This document shows positions 1 through 5,504 of a DNA stretch of 32,336 nucleotides, piece by piece. Where the stretch lies: positions 1-32,336 of IMG/VR virus record IMGVR_UViG_3300044612_001817. One strand, 5' to 3'. The position numbers and the translations under genes are program-made. A model generated the notes under the pieces. That model was given only the letters and a program-made list of their open reading frames with translations, was not told where the DNA came from and ran no database searches. Source of the stretch: a virus. Position 1 is the first letter of the stretch, and each line of letters opens with the position of its first letter.

Positions 1-401
1 AGCCGCGCCGCGATATCGTTGTGCAGGTTTGCAACTGCCGTCTTGTCCCAACCCTTTGCCAAAATGTTTTCAATCTCCCGAATCTGTGACAGGTGCCACG
101 ACCTCTCGTTCGCTGCCATTAATTCTCTAGCGCATACCTTAGCTAGGGAAGGGGCCTGAGATTGCCGATATACCTCAGAGGTCACCTTGATGAAGGCATC
201 TATACCGCCCTGAACCTCTTTTAAAGCCGCCGGCATATCCTCCTCTGGTACAAGTGCCCCAATAAGGCTCCAGATTGCCCGTAAAGCGGGGTCTAGGAAC
301 GAACTAGGGATTACCCCTAGGGCCATGGCTTCGGCGTAACCACGGTCATCCTGAAGGCTGTATGCAACTAGTTGGGTTTCAAGGTCGATGCGGGTGGTCA
401 T
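1..401 (-). CDS. DnaB-like replicative helicase, N-terminal part (cut by left window edge)
   Basis: An open frame starts with ATG at 401 and runs off the left edge with no stop, giving the first 133 residues. It is preceded by GGAG eight bases before the ATG. The start (MTTRIDLETQLVAYSLQDD) and the later FLDPALRAIWSLIGAL stretch look like the helical N-terminal domain of DnaB-family helicases, which mediates ring assembly and primase/loader contacts. The Walker motifs would lie outside the window, so helicase activity is not shown. It follows the replication initiator (890-2008) and a small unknown gene in the same direction, the usual initiator-then-helicase order in phages. Alternative: a helicase loader or another all-helical replication protein. 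Function is inferred from a weak family resemblance plus context. Confidence 0.55.
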   Translation of the reverse strand, partial: MTTRIDLETQLVAYSLQDDRGYAEAMALGVIPSSFLDPALRAIWSLIGALVPEEDMPAALKEVQGGIDAFIKVTSEVYRQSQAPSLAKVCARELMAANERSWHLSQIREIENILAKGWDKTAVANLHNDIAAR

Positions 402-447
402 TCTGAGGTCTCCGGTAGGTCTATGGTTTCAATGGCAAGCAGGATTT

Positions 448-882
448 TCACCACCACCTAAATTTTTTTCTTTCAATTTTTTCTAGTGCGGCTGAGATTT
501 TCAAATAAATGTCAAACTCTTTTTGTACTGACTTAACCAGCTCGTGAGTCGTTTCATGAAATTGCATCCAGCAATATGCTTGTGCCTCAAATCCCCCGTC
601 TGATTTAAACCAAAATCTCATTTCTCTCTCTGGTCCCTCCGGCAACGGCATTGATTTAAAAAGAAGTTCAATTGAATGCATCTTTATTTCGGCGCTTGGT
701 TGTTTTCGGAAATAAAGATACGAATCGGGCTCTTTCCAAAAACTTTCAACCAGATTCAATGTTGTCAGTCCAAAGGCTTGCCAATGGAGACCAAGAAATT
801 CCCATTTTATTTTTTTAAACCCTTCGTGTGTTTTATCGCTTTTTTCATATAGCTCTCTTGCCCAATCGTCGTAACTTTTCAT
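448..882 (-). CDS. Hypothetical protein between initiator and helicase
   Basis: This 144-residue protein starts at an ATG preceded by AGGGGA four bases upstream on the minus strand. It is rich in Trp, Phe, Lys and Glu and looks mostly helical, ending in a basic KKFRWW tail. No family was recognised. It lies 7 bases downstream of the initiator gene and 46 bases upstream of the helicase-like gene, so all three are almost certainly co-transcribed. The position would suit a helicase loader or replication accessory factor, but no P-loop or other loader motif is visible. Its reading frame looks more A/T-rich than its neighbours, which may mean separate acquisition. Confidence 0.75.
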   Translation of the reverse strand: MKSYDDWARELYEKSDKTHEGFKKIKWEFLGLHWQAFGLTTLNLVESFWKEPDSYLYFRKQPSAEIKMHSIELLFKSMPLPEGPEREMRFWFKSDGGFEAQAYCWMQFHETTHELVKSVQKEFDIYLKISAALEKIERKKFRWW

Positions 883-889
883 TTTTCCC

Positions 890-2008
890 CTATATGTTGT
901 TAAACGTTTGTTTCATCTTTCGAATGTAGATTTTTTTGATGTCTTTCAGGATGAAGGTCCGGCCACTGCCCTCAGCCTTATTTTTGAACGTCTGCTTATC
1001 GTCGATTCCGTTCGCGCCCATGTATTCGGTTAGAGAATCTCGTAACAACGGGTTGCTTCTTCCAGCCTCTACCCAATCGCCATCTTCGCTCATGCATACG
1101 AAGAGCTTGTTTACCGCCTCGTCAGCTACTTCGTCGAGGTCTTGATATTTTATTGGCCAGAGCCCGTCATAATTACTTGAAATGGATCTTTGAACCACGA
1201 CCGGCAACCCGTGACCGTATTTTGTGATCTCACGTAAAAGGGTACGAACCTTGATCGGGTCTTTGATCAACTGCTTGTGCTCAAACCATCGCTTGGCCGC
1301 CGCCTTAACCTCGTCCGGAACTTCCAAGGCATCGACCGCATCAAGGGGGAGGTCCGGCTTCTTCGGTTTTTGCGCCTTGGGGGGGGCCGCCGAAATTGGG
1401 GGGGCTTCGTGGATCTCAAGAGGCTCTTTAACAGGTTCGAGGTCAGTTAAAGAATCCTTTAAAAGAGATTCGGTGGGTAGAGGAGCGTCAGCGACGACTC
1501 TTTCAGTTACCTTTAAGTTATGATCTTTTAAGTTCCTTTTAGTTATGTGTATCAAATTGATACTCTGATTGTATAAATTTGATACTGTGCTAGGTGAGCA
1601 TTGTATCGTTTTGATACTATGACTGTATAAATTTGATACTATGCTCTCGTCTGACTCATTCGAGCATTGTAACAATTTGATACTATGCTCAACTCCGAGA
1701 TACTTCAGAGACCGGTAACTTTTACCGCCTTCCCGAGACTCAACCCGCTTTTCGAGAAAGCCAAGGCGCACTAATTTTTGGACAGAACGGTTGACCGTGA
1801 TCCGCGACACGAATAAAAAGAAGCTGAGATCCTCGTCCGATAGGTAAAGCCGACTACCATTTTCGGTAAAAGACTTTGCAAGCGATAAGATACCCTTTTC
1901 AATGAAGGGAATCGGAAGGGAAAGGATAGGTTCTTCGATGATGATGCGCATAATGCTGCGCATTTTACCCTTGTCGGGAGTGCAGGAAAGGGGTATTTTT
2001 GTGGACAT
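890..2008 (-). CDS. Replication initiator protein (winged helix; origin-carrying, lambda O-like organisation)
   Basis: A 372-residue protein; the ATG at 2008 follows AGAGGT three bases upstream. Residues about 35-110 read as a winged helix-turn-helix: LSDEDLSFFLFVSRITVNRSV followed by KLVRLGFLEKRVE and a wing. Residues about 115-165 are a Ser/Ile/Gln/Asn-rich segment created by DNA repeats (the iterons at 1549-1684). A Pro/Lys/Ala-rich linker follows (about 200-220), then a C-terminal domain with the SISSNYDGLWPI motif typical of phage replication proteins of the DnaD/O class. By analogy with lambda O, the N-terminal domain would bind the iterons and the C-terminal domain would recruit the helicase. 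No primase or nuclease motif is present. The role is inferred from domain layout, the internal repeats and the helicase-like neighbour. Confidence 0.7.
   Translation of the reverse strand: MSTKIPLSCTPDKGKMRSIMRIIIEEPILSLPIPFIEKGILSLAKSFTENGSRLYLSDEDLSFFLFVSRITVNRSVQKLVRLGFLEKRVESREGGKSYRSLKYLGVEHSIKLLQCSNESDESIVSNLYSHSIKTIQCSPSTVSNLYNQSINLIHITKRNLKDHNLKVTERVVADAPLPTESLLKDSLTDLEPVKEPLEIHEAPPISAAPPKAQKPKKPDLPLDAVDALEVPDEVKAAAKRWFEHKQLIKDPIKVRTLLREITKYGHGLPVVVQRSISSNYDGLWPIKYQDLDEVADEAVNKLFVCMSEDGDWVEAGRSNPLLRDSLTEYMGANGIDDKQTFKNKAEGSGRTFILKDIKKIYIRKMKQTFNNI
1501..1548. repeat. A/T-rich direct-repeat block beside the iterons (candidate unwinding element)
   Basis: Directly next to the iterons are four related units: TTTCAGTTAC, CTTTAAGTTATGAT, CTTTTAAGTTC and CTTTTAGTTATG. 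The stretch at 1522-1534 (GATCTTTTAAGTT) partly resembles the 13-mer unwinding repeats of bacterial oriC. An iteron array bordered on one side by A/T-rich short repeats is the layout of lambda ori. The unwinding role is inferred. Confidence 0.5.
1549..1684. repeat. Five iterons inside the initiator gene (probable replication origin)
   Basis: Five 16-bp copies of GTATMAATTTGATACT (allowing 1-4 changes) lie at 1549-1564, 1571-1586, 1603-1618, 1625-1640 and 1669-1684, all in the same orientation. Start-to-start spacing is 22, 32, 22 and 44 bp, close to whole helical turns. The core is an imperfect palindrome (GTATCAA-N-TTGATAC), and several copies have GAGCAT/ATGCTC-like flanks that extend the symmetry. 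Because 22, 32 and 44 are not multiples of 3, the same DNA is read in alternating frames (SIKLLQC, VSNLYS, SIKTIQC, VSNLYN, SINLIH). Conservation is therefore at DNA level. This matches the iteron array in lambda gene O. Confidence 0.8.
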
Positions 2009-2040
2009 AGCACCTCTAGTTGCTTTAGGGACTGCTTACT

Positions 2041-2141
2041 GATACTTGAGAGATTCGCCCCTCTCAGGTATCGGGCCTTCACGGCCTAGCCCCAAAACTA
2101 GCGGGCATGTTGAAACGGTACACCGCTTCCAGCGTACCGTA
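2041..2141 (-). promoter_or_regulatory. Structured 5' leader of the initiator gene
   Basis: Three potential stem-loops lie between the 38-residue gene and the initiator start. At 2041-2072, GATACTTGAGAG and CTCTCAGGTATC can pair over 12 positions with one mismatch and an 8-nt loop. GGCC-GTGAA-GGCC lies just beside it at about 2074-2086. An outer stem pairs ACGGTAC with GTACCGT at about 2112-2141. No U-run follows on the transcribed strand, so these are not classical terminators. They could tune initiator translation or be an antisense target. The role is inferred. Confidence 0.35.
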
Positions 2142-2151
2142 AAGAGGTTTT

Positions 2152-2268
2152 TTATAGCCTCATTTGCCGGTCAAACTCAAATAGAAACATCCCAACCAAA
2201 ACAATCCCACAAAATATGAAGAGTCCGATGGTCACTCCTGCTGCAATAGTCATAATAGATTCGCTCAT
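2152..2268 (-). CDS. 38-residue single-span membrane protein
   Basis: A short frame starting with MSESIMTIAAGVTIGLF and ending in FEFDRQMRL. It has one hydrophobic segment at about residues 7-30. The start is strongly supported: TAAGGAG lies six bases before the ATG, in the module shared by most genes of this operon. The ATG overlaps the TGA of the preceding gene (2265-2639) as ATGA, so the Shine-Dalgarno sequence lies inside that gene's last codons and coupling is likely. The function is unknown. Small early phage membrane proteins often act in host takeover or superinfection exclusion, but nothing here identifies such a role. Confidence 0.65.
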   Translation of the reverse strand: MSESIMTIAAGVTIGLFIFCGIVLVGMFLFEFDRQMRL

Positions 2269-2639
2269 TGTGTCTCCTTATTTTTTTCTAACGGCAAACT
2301 CCCTACCCTGCGTAACACTTCGTCGTCCCTAGCTTTTTCGTAAGCTTTGTAAGCTTCCCGAGCATTGATTACCAACCATTTCAATTCACGGTCGAGTTCC
2401 TCGTACTCGCCCATCTCGTAAATCCGATTTTTTTTGAGCCCGATGATGTACCGAGTATCTCCTGAGTCAAAGCTGGTGCCCTTAAGGGCCAACTGATATG
2501 CGGGCCATCCGGAGTTCGTTGAGTATTTCAAGTCAACGTTGCTTTGACCGCCGTCATTAAGAAAAACCAACTGCATCAAGTCACGGCCAAGCTCTAACCA
2601 TGGATCGCGATACACCATTTTTTTTTCTTCTGTTGTCAT
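2265..2639 (-). CDS. Hypothetical early protein, 124 residues
   Basis: The ATG at 2639 sits in the operon's repeated start module (A-run, TAAGGAG, ACACA, ATG). The protein is soluble, with no membrane segment. It has a DPWLELGRDLMQLVF segment near the N-terminus and a charged helical C-terminal half (EYEELDRELKWLV, then AREAYKAYEKARDDE). Its last residues, KNKETQ, are encoded by the ribosome-binding site of the following 38-residue gene. No family was recognised. It is cotranscribed with short membrane-protein genes on both sides. Confidence 0.7.
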   Translation of the reverse strand: MTTEEKKMVYRDPWLELGRDLMQLVFLNDGGQSNVDLKYSTNSGWPAYQLALKGTSFDSGDTRYIIGLKKNRIYEMGEYEELDRELKWLVINAREAYKAYEKARDDEVLRRVGSLPLEKNKETQ

Positions 2640-2685
2640 TGTGTCTCCTTATTTTTTTTTGGTGTCCCCGAGTACTTGCACGCGA

Positions 2686-2838
2686 TCAGAGGTTCCATTT
2701 TTTAAAAGGCTTTACAGCCGATTGATCTCTTTGAATCCCCTTCGTAACGTTCACGAAGAACCAGCCGAACAGCCCCAAAAATGCCAAGCTAACTACGATG
2801 ATCACGCCTACAACCAGATAGATTATTGTTCCTAACAT
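2686..2838 (-). CDS. 50-residue single-span membrane protein
   Basis: The frame starts MLGTIIYLVVGVIIVVSLAF and ends in the basic tail KPFKKWNL. One long hydrophobic segment covers about residues 3-29, followed by a short cytoplasmic-type tail. The ATG at 2838 has the shared start module (TAAGGAG, then ACACA, then ATG, behind a run of about nine A on the transcript). It lies between the 102-residue gene (2858-3166) and the 124-residue gene (2265-2639), all in one direction. The function is unknown; an inner-membrane location is inferred from composition. Confidence 0.65.
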   Translation of the reverse strand: MLGTIIYLVVGVIIVVSLAFLGLFGWFFVNVTKGIQRDQSAVKPFKKWNL

Positions 2839-2857
2839 TGTGTCTCCTTATTTTTTT

Positions 2858-3166
2858 TTAGCTTATTCCGTTGAATGGTCTCGGTTTTTTTGGTCTCCCT
2901 ACCCGTCTGCCAGGGTTCGCTTCTCGATTCGCCCGTCTCCTCAGTGTCTCCAGCCTCACCGCTTCCGCTAGTTTTTTTCGTTCTTCGATCTCTTCCAACC
3001 GATACATCAAAGAGCGGCAACCGGATTCGATGTAGCGGAAGATAGCTTGTTCGATGACTTGGAATCGGCTCATTCCAAGCTCGACCATCATCTTCTCAAC
3101 CCTGTCGGTTAGGTCCTTCGGTCTCTGCGCTATCCTCAGCAGTGTTGCTCCCTTCCTGATTCCCAT
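2858..3166 (-). CDS. Hypothetical basic protein, possible ribbon-helix-helix regulator
   Basis: A 102-residue protein starting at 3166 behind AAGGAGG and ACACA. The N-terminal half (RKGATLLRIAQRPKDLTDRV, then helices ending in FRYIESG) resembles the strand-helix-helix order of ribbon-helix-helix DNA-binding proteins. The C-terminal half is very basic (RLETLRRRANRE, then PGRRVGRPKKPRP) and could bind nucleic acid. Its first 71 bases overlap the end of the preceding gene in another frame. The DNA-binding assignment is a guess from pattern and charge, not a confirmed family match. Confidence 0.7.
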   Translation of the reverse strand: MGIRKGATLLRIAQRPKDLTDRVEKMMVELGMSRFQVIEQAIFRYIESGCRSLMYRLEEIEERKKLAEAVRLETLRRRANREANPGRRVGRPKKPRPFNGIS

Positions 3167-3497
3167 TGTGTTCCTCCTTGGTCTCGTTCTGTTCTAGCCA
3201 TTTTTTTGCCCGTTCAAGAGCCGATTCTTTCTTATTTTTTTTCTGGTTGGGGGTGAGTAACCCTAGAATTTTTGCCCTCATTTTTTCGGCCCGATTCTTC
3301 GCCGCACTTATCTGCTTGCCCTCAAAAAACTCAATTCGGTCTGTAAAAGGATGCTGAGAGCATCGGAATTTTAGGTAATACTCGAGCGCATGAAGGATAA
3401 AAACAGCCTCGGGAACGTGAAACTTCTCTGAGCCTCGGCGGACAGCTTCGCGGATTGCGGGTCTCATAACCACGTCATAAGGTTCTTTGGTCGGCAT
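3096..3497 (-). CDS. Hypothetical protein, 133 residues, overlapping the next gene by 71 bp
   Basis: The ATG at 3497 is preceded by GGAGG with a 6-7 base spacer. The N-terminal part (about 1-55: DVVMRPAIREAVRRGSEKFH, then EAVFILHALEYYLKF) suggests a short ribbon-helix-helix-like or helical domain. The middle is a Lys-rich helix, and the last 26 residues (low complexity: Gly, Asn, Glu, Ser) are encoded in the overlap with gene 2858-3166. The tail probably reflects the neighbour's coding needs rather than a folded domain. Because both this gene and the next have possible DNA-binding N-termini, they may be diverged paralogues. Confidence 0.65.
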   Translation of the reverse strand: MPTKEPYDVVMRPAIREAVRRGSEKFHVPEAVFILHALEYYLKFRCSQHPFTDRIEFFEGKQISAAKNRAEKMRAKILGLLTPNQKKNKKESALERAKKWLEQNETKEEHNGNQEGSNTAEDSAETEGPNRQG

Positions 3498-3514
3498 TGT
3501 AGGTCCTCCATTTT

Positions 3515-3685
3515 TTAGTCGTCCTCTTCATCGTCGGTTAGGATCTCGTAGGCGTACGCCATTTCTATCAGCTCACTTTCTCGCATGTAGAGTAGGCATT
3601 TTTTCGCTAGAGATTCCCAGGATAGCTGGCCAGTTTCGACTAACTCTAAAAGCGTTCGGCGTGTTGGCTTGTTGTCCCATTTCAT
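3515..3685 (-). CDS. Small acidic-tailed hypothetical protein (56 residues)
   Basis: The chosen start is ATG at 3685 (MKWDNKPTRRTLLELVE). A longer frame begins at 3838 but would run through the preceding gene's end and the hairpin at 3703-3718, so the short form fits the operon better. The ribosome-binding site is weak (GGAA upstream). The protein looks all-helical and ends in a strongly acidic tail (LTDDEEDD). No family was recognised. It lies between the hairpin and gene 3096-3497. Confidence 0.55.
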   Translation of the reverse strand: MKWDNKPTRRTLLELVETGQLSWESLAKKCLLYMRESELIEMAYAYEILTDDEEDD

Positions 3686-3702
3686 CGTTTGGTTCCGGTT
3701 AG

Positions 3703-3718
3703 GGGGGATTGCTCCCCC
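3703..3718 (-). repeat. Intergenic GNRA-loop hairpin, copy A
   Basis: On the transcribed (minus) strand this reads GGGGGA-GCAA-TCCCCC: a 6-bp stem closed by a GCAA (GNRA-type) tetraloop. It lies 8 bases after the stop codon of gene 3726-3986 and is flanked by CCAAC. No U-run follows, so it is not an intrinsic terminator. It is one of four such elements in the operon. Confidence 0.65.
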
Positions 3719-3725
3719 GTTGGGT

Positions 3726-3986
3726 TCAATAGAAAGAATCGGCGTCGTACTGCGCCACGTATTGTTTCCACCAAAGTTTACATATCCGCTCAAACTGCTC
3801 TTGGACCTTAAGATCGTCATCGTCCCCACTGATGCCAATCGTGGAGCCCATCAGTTCACCGCCTTTACATATTTGATTCCCGAGGTACCCACACTTACCA
3901 TTCAAATTAACATAGATACATTCTGTACCTGGACGCGAGAATGTTATCTGTCGCTTTAATTTTTTGCTTTTTATCGTGTATTCCAT
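3726..3986 (-). CDS. Hypothetical early protein, 86 residues
   Basis: An ATG 12 bases further upstream is in frame, but it is itself part of the GAGGAACACA ribosome-binding module, so the start is placed at 3986 (MEYTIKSKKLKRQITF). The protein has a basic N-terminus, Cys at CIYV, CGYLG and ICKG, and an acidic DDDD segment before a helical C-terminus with WW. No family was recognised. The Cys residues are not spaced like a clear zinc finger. It is followed by hairpin A and preceded by hairpin B. Confidence 0.65.
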   Translation of the reverse strand: MEYTIKSKKLKRQITFSRPGTECIYVNLNGKCGYLGNQICKGGELMGSTIGISGDDDDLKVQEQFERICKLWWKQYVAQYDADSFY

Positions 3987-4006
3987 TGTGTTCCTCATTT
4001 TTTTTT

Positions 4007-4022
4007 GGGGGGTTACCCCCCC
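4007..4022 (-). repeat. Intergenic GNRA-loop hairpin, copy B
   Basis: The transcribed strand reads GGGGGG-GTAA-CCCCCC, a 6-bp G/C stem with a GTAA (GNRA-type) loop, inside a longer C run. It lies 11 bases after the stop of gene 4033-4347 and just before the start module of gene 3726-3986. The stem and loop differ in sequence from copy A but keep the same fold and position. Confidence 0.6.
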
Positions 4023-4032
4023 CCGTTGGTGG

Positions 4033-4347
4033 CTAATCTCTTAGATCTTTCGGCATCCACCCTTGGATCGCGCGTTCTGCCGTACCTCTAAACGTATGCA
4101 GGACTCCGCCGTAACCGGTCACGCCGTACATATCGGCCCATGAATCGATTACCTCCACGGGTAAAGGATTGCCTCCTATTGCGTAGTCCGTTATGGCTTT
4201 TTGCCATTTTTCAATCGCCTTGTTTGATAGATATGGGATAGTTTTTGTTGCAGGCCATTGCTGGTACCCGCGATACTTGTTCAAGTGGTAAACTATGTAA
4301 TCTTTGATAAAAGTTTGAACGGGTACGAGAAAGTTTAGGTTGTCCAT
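4033..4347 (-). CDS. Hypothetical early protein, 104 residues
   Basis: The ATG at 4347 is preceded by GAGG and CACACA. It is a soluble protein rich in aromatics (WPATKTIPYLSNKAIEKWQK; VIDSWADMYGVTGYGG), probably a small globular domain. No catalytic or metal-binding motif was seen and no family was recognised. It is flanked by GNRA hairpins B (downstream) and C (upstream) in the leftward operon. Confidence 0.7.
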   Translation of the reverse strand: MDNLNFLVPVQTFIKDYIVYHLNKYRGYQQWPATKTIPYLSNKAIEKWQKAITDYAIGGNPLPVEVIDSWADMYGVTGYGGVLHTFRGTAERAIQGWMPKDLRD

Positions 4348-4368
4348 TGTGTGTCCTCATTTTTTGTA

Positions 4369-4384
4369 GGGGGATTGCTCCCCC
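4369..4384 (-). repeat. Intergenic GNRA-loop hairpin, copy C
   Basis: Identical in its 16-base core to copy A: GGGGGA-GCAA-TCCCCC on the transcribed strand. It lies 7 bases after the stop of the RadC-like gene and about 20 bases before the ribosome-binding site of gene 4033-4347. It also shares the CACCAA flank on the stop-codon side with copy D. Confidence 0.65.
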
Positions 4385-4390
4385 TTGGTG

Positions 4391-4900
4391 TTATCCATTA
4401 ATGACCGAATTGAATCCACCTTTACTCCCAATGATGACGTGATCTAGAACACGGATTCCCAGGCACTCTCCTACCTTTTTAATCCGCTCAGTTATATCAA
4501 TATCAGCTTGCGAGGGAGTCAAAGAGCCGCTCGGATGATTGTGAGCTAGAATAATTGCGCAAGCGTTATCCTCGATCGCCTTTTTAAAAACGTCTCTCGG
4601 ATGAACCATGCAAGCGTTCACCGTTCCAGTGTTTAGTTGATGCATTTTTATCACTTCGTTAGCACCGTTTAGCGTTAGAATGATGAAGTGCTCCTTATCG
4701 AGTAATCGCATGAAGCCAAGTAACTCGACTACATCATAATCGCGGCTGATCTTTTTATTGTTCGGTGCGATACGCCTACGGCTATATTCAAGTACAGCGT
4801 CTAATTGCGATTCTGAGGGGCTCGCATTGCCAAAAATCGTTTTTAATAACGTTGAATCGGGTACGGTTTCGGAGTACCCGTCTAGGTTGTATATTTCCAT
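4391..4900 (-). CDS. RadC-like JAB/MPN-domain protein
   Basis: A 169-residue protein with the RadC signature HNHPSGSLTPSQAD at about residues 120-133: the two His and the following Asp of a JAMM-type metal site. VLDHVIIG follows near the C-terminus, as in RadC. Bacterial RadC proteins are about 220 residues with an N-terminal helix-hairpin-helix. Here only the JAB part plus a short helical lead is present. The true biochemical role of RadC is unresolved; the family is common on phages and plasmids, and a part in DNA repair or recombination is often assumed. The start at 4900 has AAAAAGGA followed by the CACACA spacer. Confidence 0.85.
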   Translation of the reverse strand: MEIYNLDGYSETVPDSTLLKTIFGNASPSESQLDAVLEYSRRRIAPNNKKISRDYDVVELLGFMRLLDKEHFIILTLNGANEVIKMHQLNTGTVNACMVHPRDVFKKAIEDNACAIILAHNHPSGSLTPSQADIDITERIKKVGECLGIRVLDHVIIGSKGGFNSVING

Positions 4901-4918
4901 TGTGTGTGTCCTTTTTAA

Positions 4919-4934
4919 GGGGGATTGCTTCCCC
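4919..4934 (-). repeat. Intergenic GNRA-loop hairpin, copy D (imperfect)
   Basis: The transcribed strand reads GGGGAA-GCAA-TCCCCC. Four G-C pairs and an A-T pair surround one A-C mismatch below the GCAA loop. It lies 9 bases after the stop of gene 4943-5152 and shares the CACCAAC flank with the other copies. It is the same module, slightly decayed. Confidence 0.5.
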
Positions 4935-4942
4935 AGTTGGTG

Positions 4943-5152
4943 TTATCTCTCTTTGAAAGCTACTCGATTATCGCGTACCCGTAAGGTTTTTAGTTGTTCA
5001 ATCCGATTCCACTGCTCCTGGCTGTGAACTGGTAAGACTTTTAAACGGTTGTACTCGTTCCATCGATCAGCCCTAGCCTTCCAACTAGTATCGGAATCGC
5101 TAGGTCTCCGGTGTGGGGGATTGTGCAGATCGTTCGGTTGTGCGTTGTTCAT
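4943..5152 (-). CDS. Small hydrophilic hypothetical protein (69 residues)
   Basis: The start at 5152 is supported by AAAAAGGA and the CACACA spacer before ATG. The protein is highly charged, with a His/Pro-rich N-terminus (NDLHNPPHRRPSDSDTSW) and a probable helical C-terminal half (QEQWNRIEQLKTLRVRD). It has no membrane segment or metal motif, and no family was recognised. It is part of the leftward early operon between a zinc-ribbon-like gene and the RadC-like gene. Confidence 0.6.
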   Translation of the reverse strand: MNNAQPNDLHNPPHRRPSDSDTSWKARADRWNEYNRLKVLPVHSQEQWNRIEQLKTLRVRDNRVAFKER

Positions 5153-5182
5153 TGTGTGTCCTTTTTAGTTTGTGTGTGATGC

Positions 5183-5237
5183 CGGTAATGCTACCGAATC
5201 TACCCACACGCATGCGGGTAGGGCTCGGGAACACTAA
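5183..5237 (-). repeat. Double-hairpin intergenic module, copy 1
   Basis: It contains the inverted repeats CGGTA-ATGC-TACCG (5183-5196) and CTACCC-10 nt-GGGTAG (5200-5221), then GGCTCGGGAACACTAA (5222-5237). A second copy of this order is at 5716-5767. Both lie directly after the stop codon of a small early gene. No U-run follows. It could stabilise mRNA ends or bind a protein; this is inferred. Confidence 0.5.
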
Positions 5238-5476
5238 TCCTCTGCATAATCCGATAGATCGGTACCGCATGCCGAACAGTAAAGAGAGTCGGGGTCAATC
5301 TCGCTACCCGAGGAGATAAACAGATTGTTATCAAAGTCCGCATGTCTTATCGCGCACTCCTCGCAGTACGCATCACCTGCGCTCTCATCACACAGTATGA
5401 CCGTGTAGCTAAAAAGCTTATTAGAGAGGATTGACCGATACTGTGCTCTGCTTGTAACTCGGCGTGCTGTGTCCAT
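5234..5476 (-). CDS. Small zinc-ribbon-like protein (80 residues)
   Basis: Two Cys pairs, CEEC (residues 38-41) and CSAC (67-70), separated by a 25-residue insert, form a plausible four-Cys zinc site. The C-terminal LYCSACGTDL looks like a zinc-ribbon knuckle. The N-terminus is basic (MDTARRVTSRAQYRS). The ATG at 5476 is preceded by AAGGA and an ACACAAC spacer. No specific family was recognised; small zinc ribbons in phage early operons often act through protein or nucleic-acid binding. The module at 5183-5237 begins at its stop codon. Confidence 0.65.
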   Translation of the reverse strand: MDTARRVTSRAQYRSILSNKLFSYTVILCDESAGDAYCEECAIRHADFDNNLFISSGSEIDPDSLYCSACGTDLSDYAED

Positions 5477-5504
5477 ATGTTGTGTTCCTTGTTTAGTTGT
5501 GTGT

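Noticed and set aside
1549-1684. Iteron array as a CRISPR-like array
   Set aside because: Units are only 16 bp with short, unequal spacers and lie inside a gene; no cas genes occur in the window.
2041-2141. tRNA-like fold in the initiator leader
   Set aside because: The stems do not match cloverleaf lengths and there is no T-loop consensus or CCA-like end.
3703-3718. GNRA hairpins as intrinsic terminators
   Set aside because: An A-rich sequence, not a U-run, follows on the transcribed strand, and downstream genes in the same direction depend on read-through.
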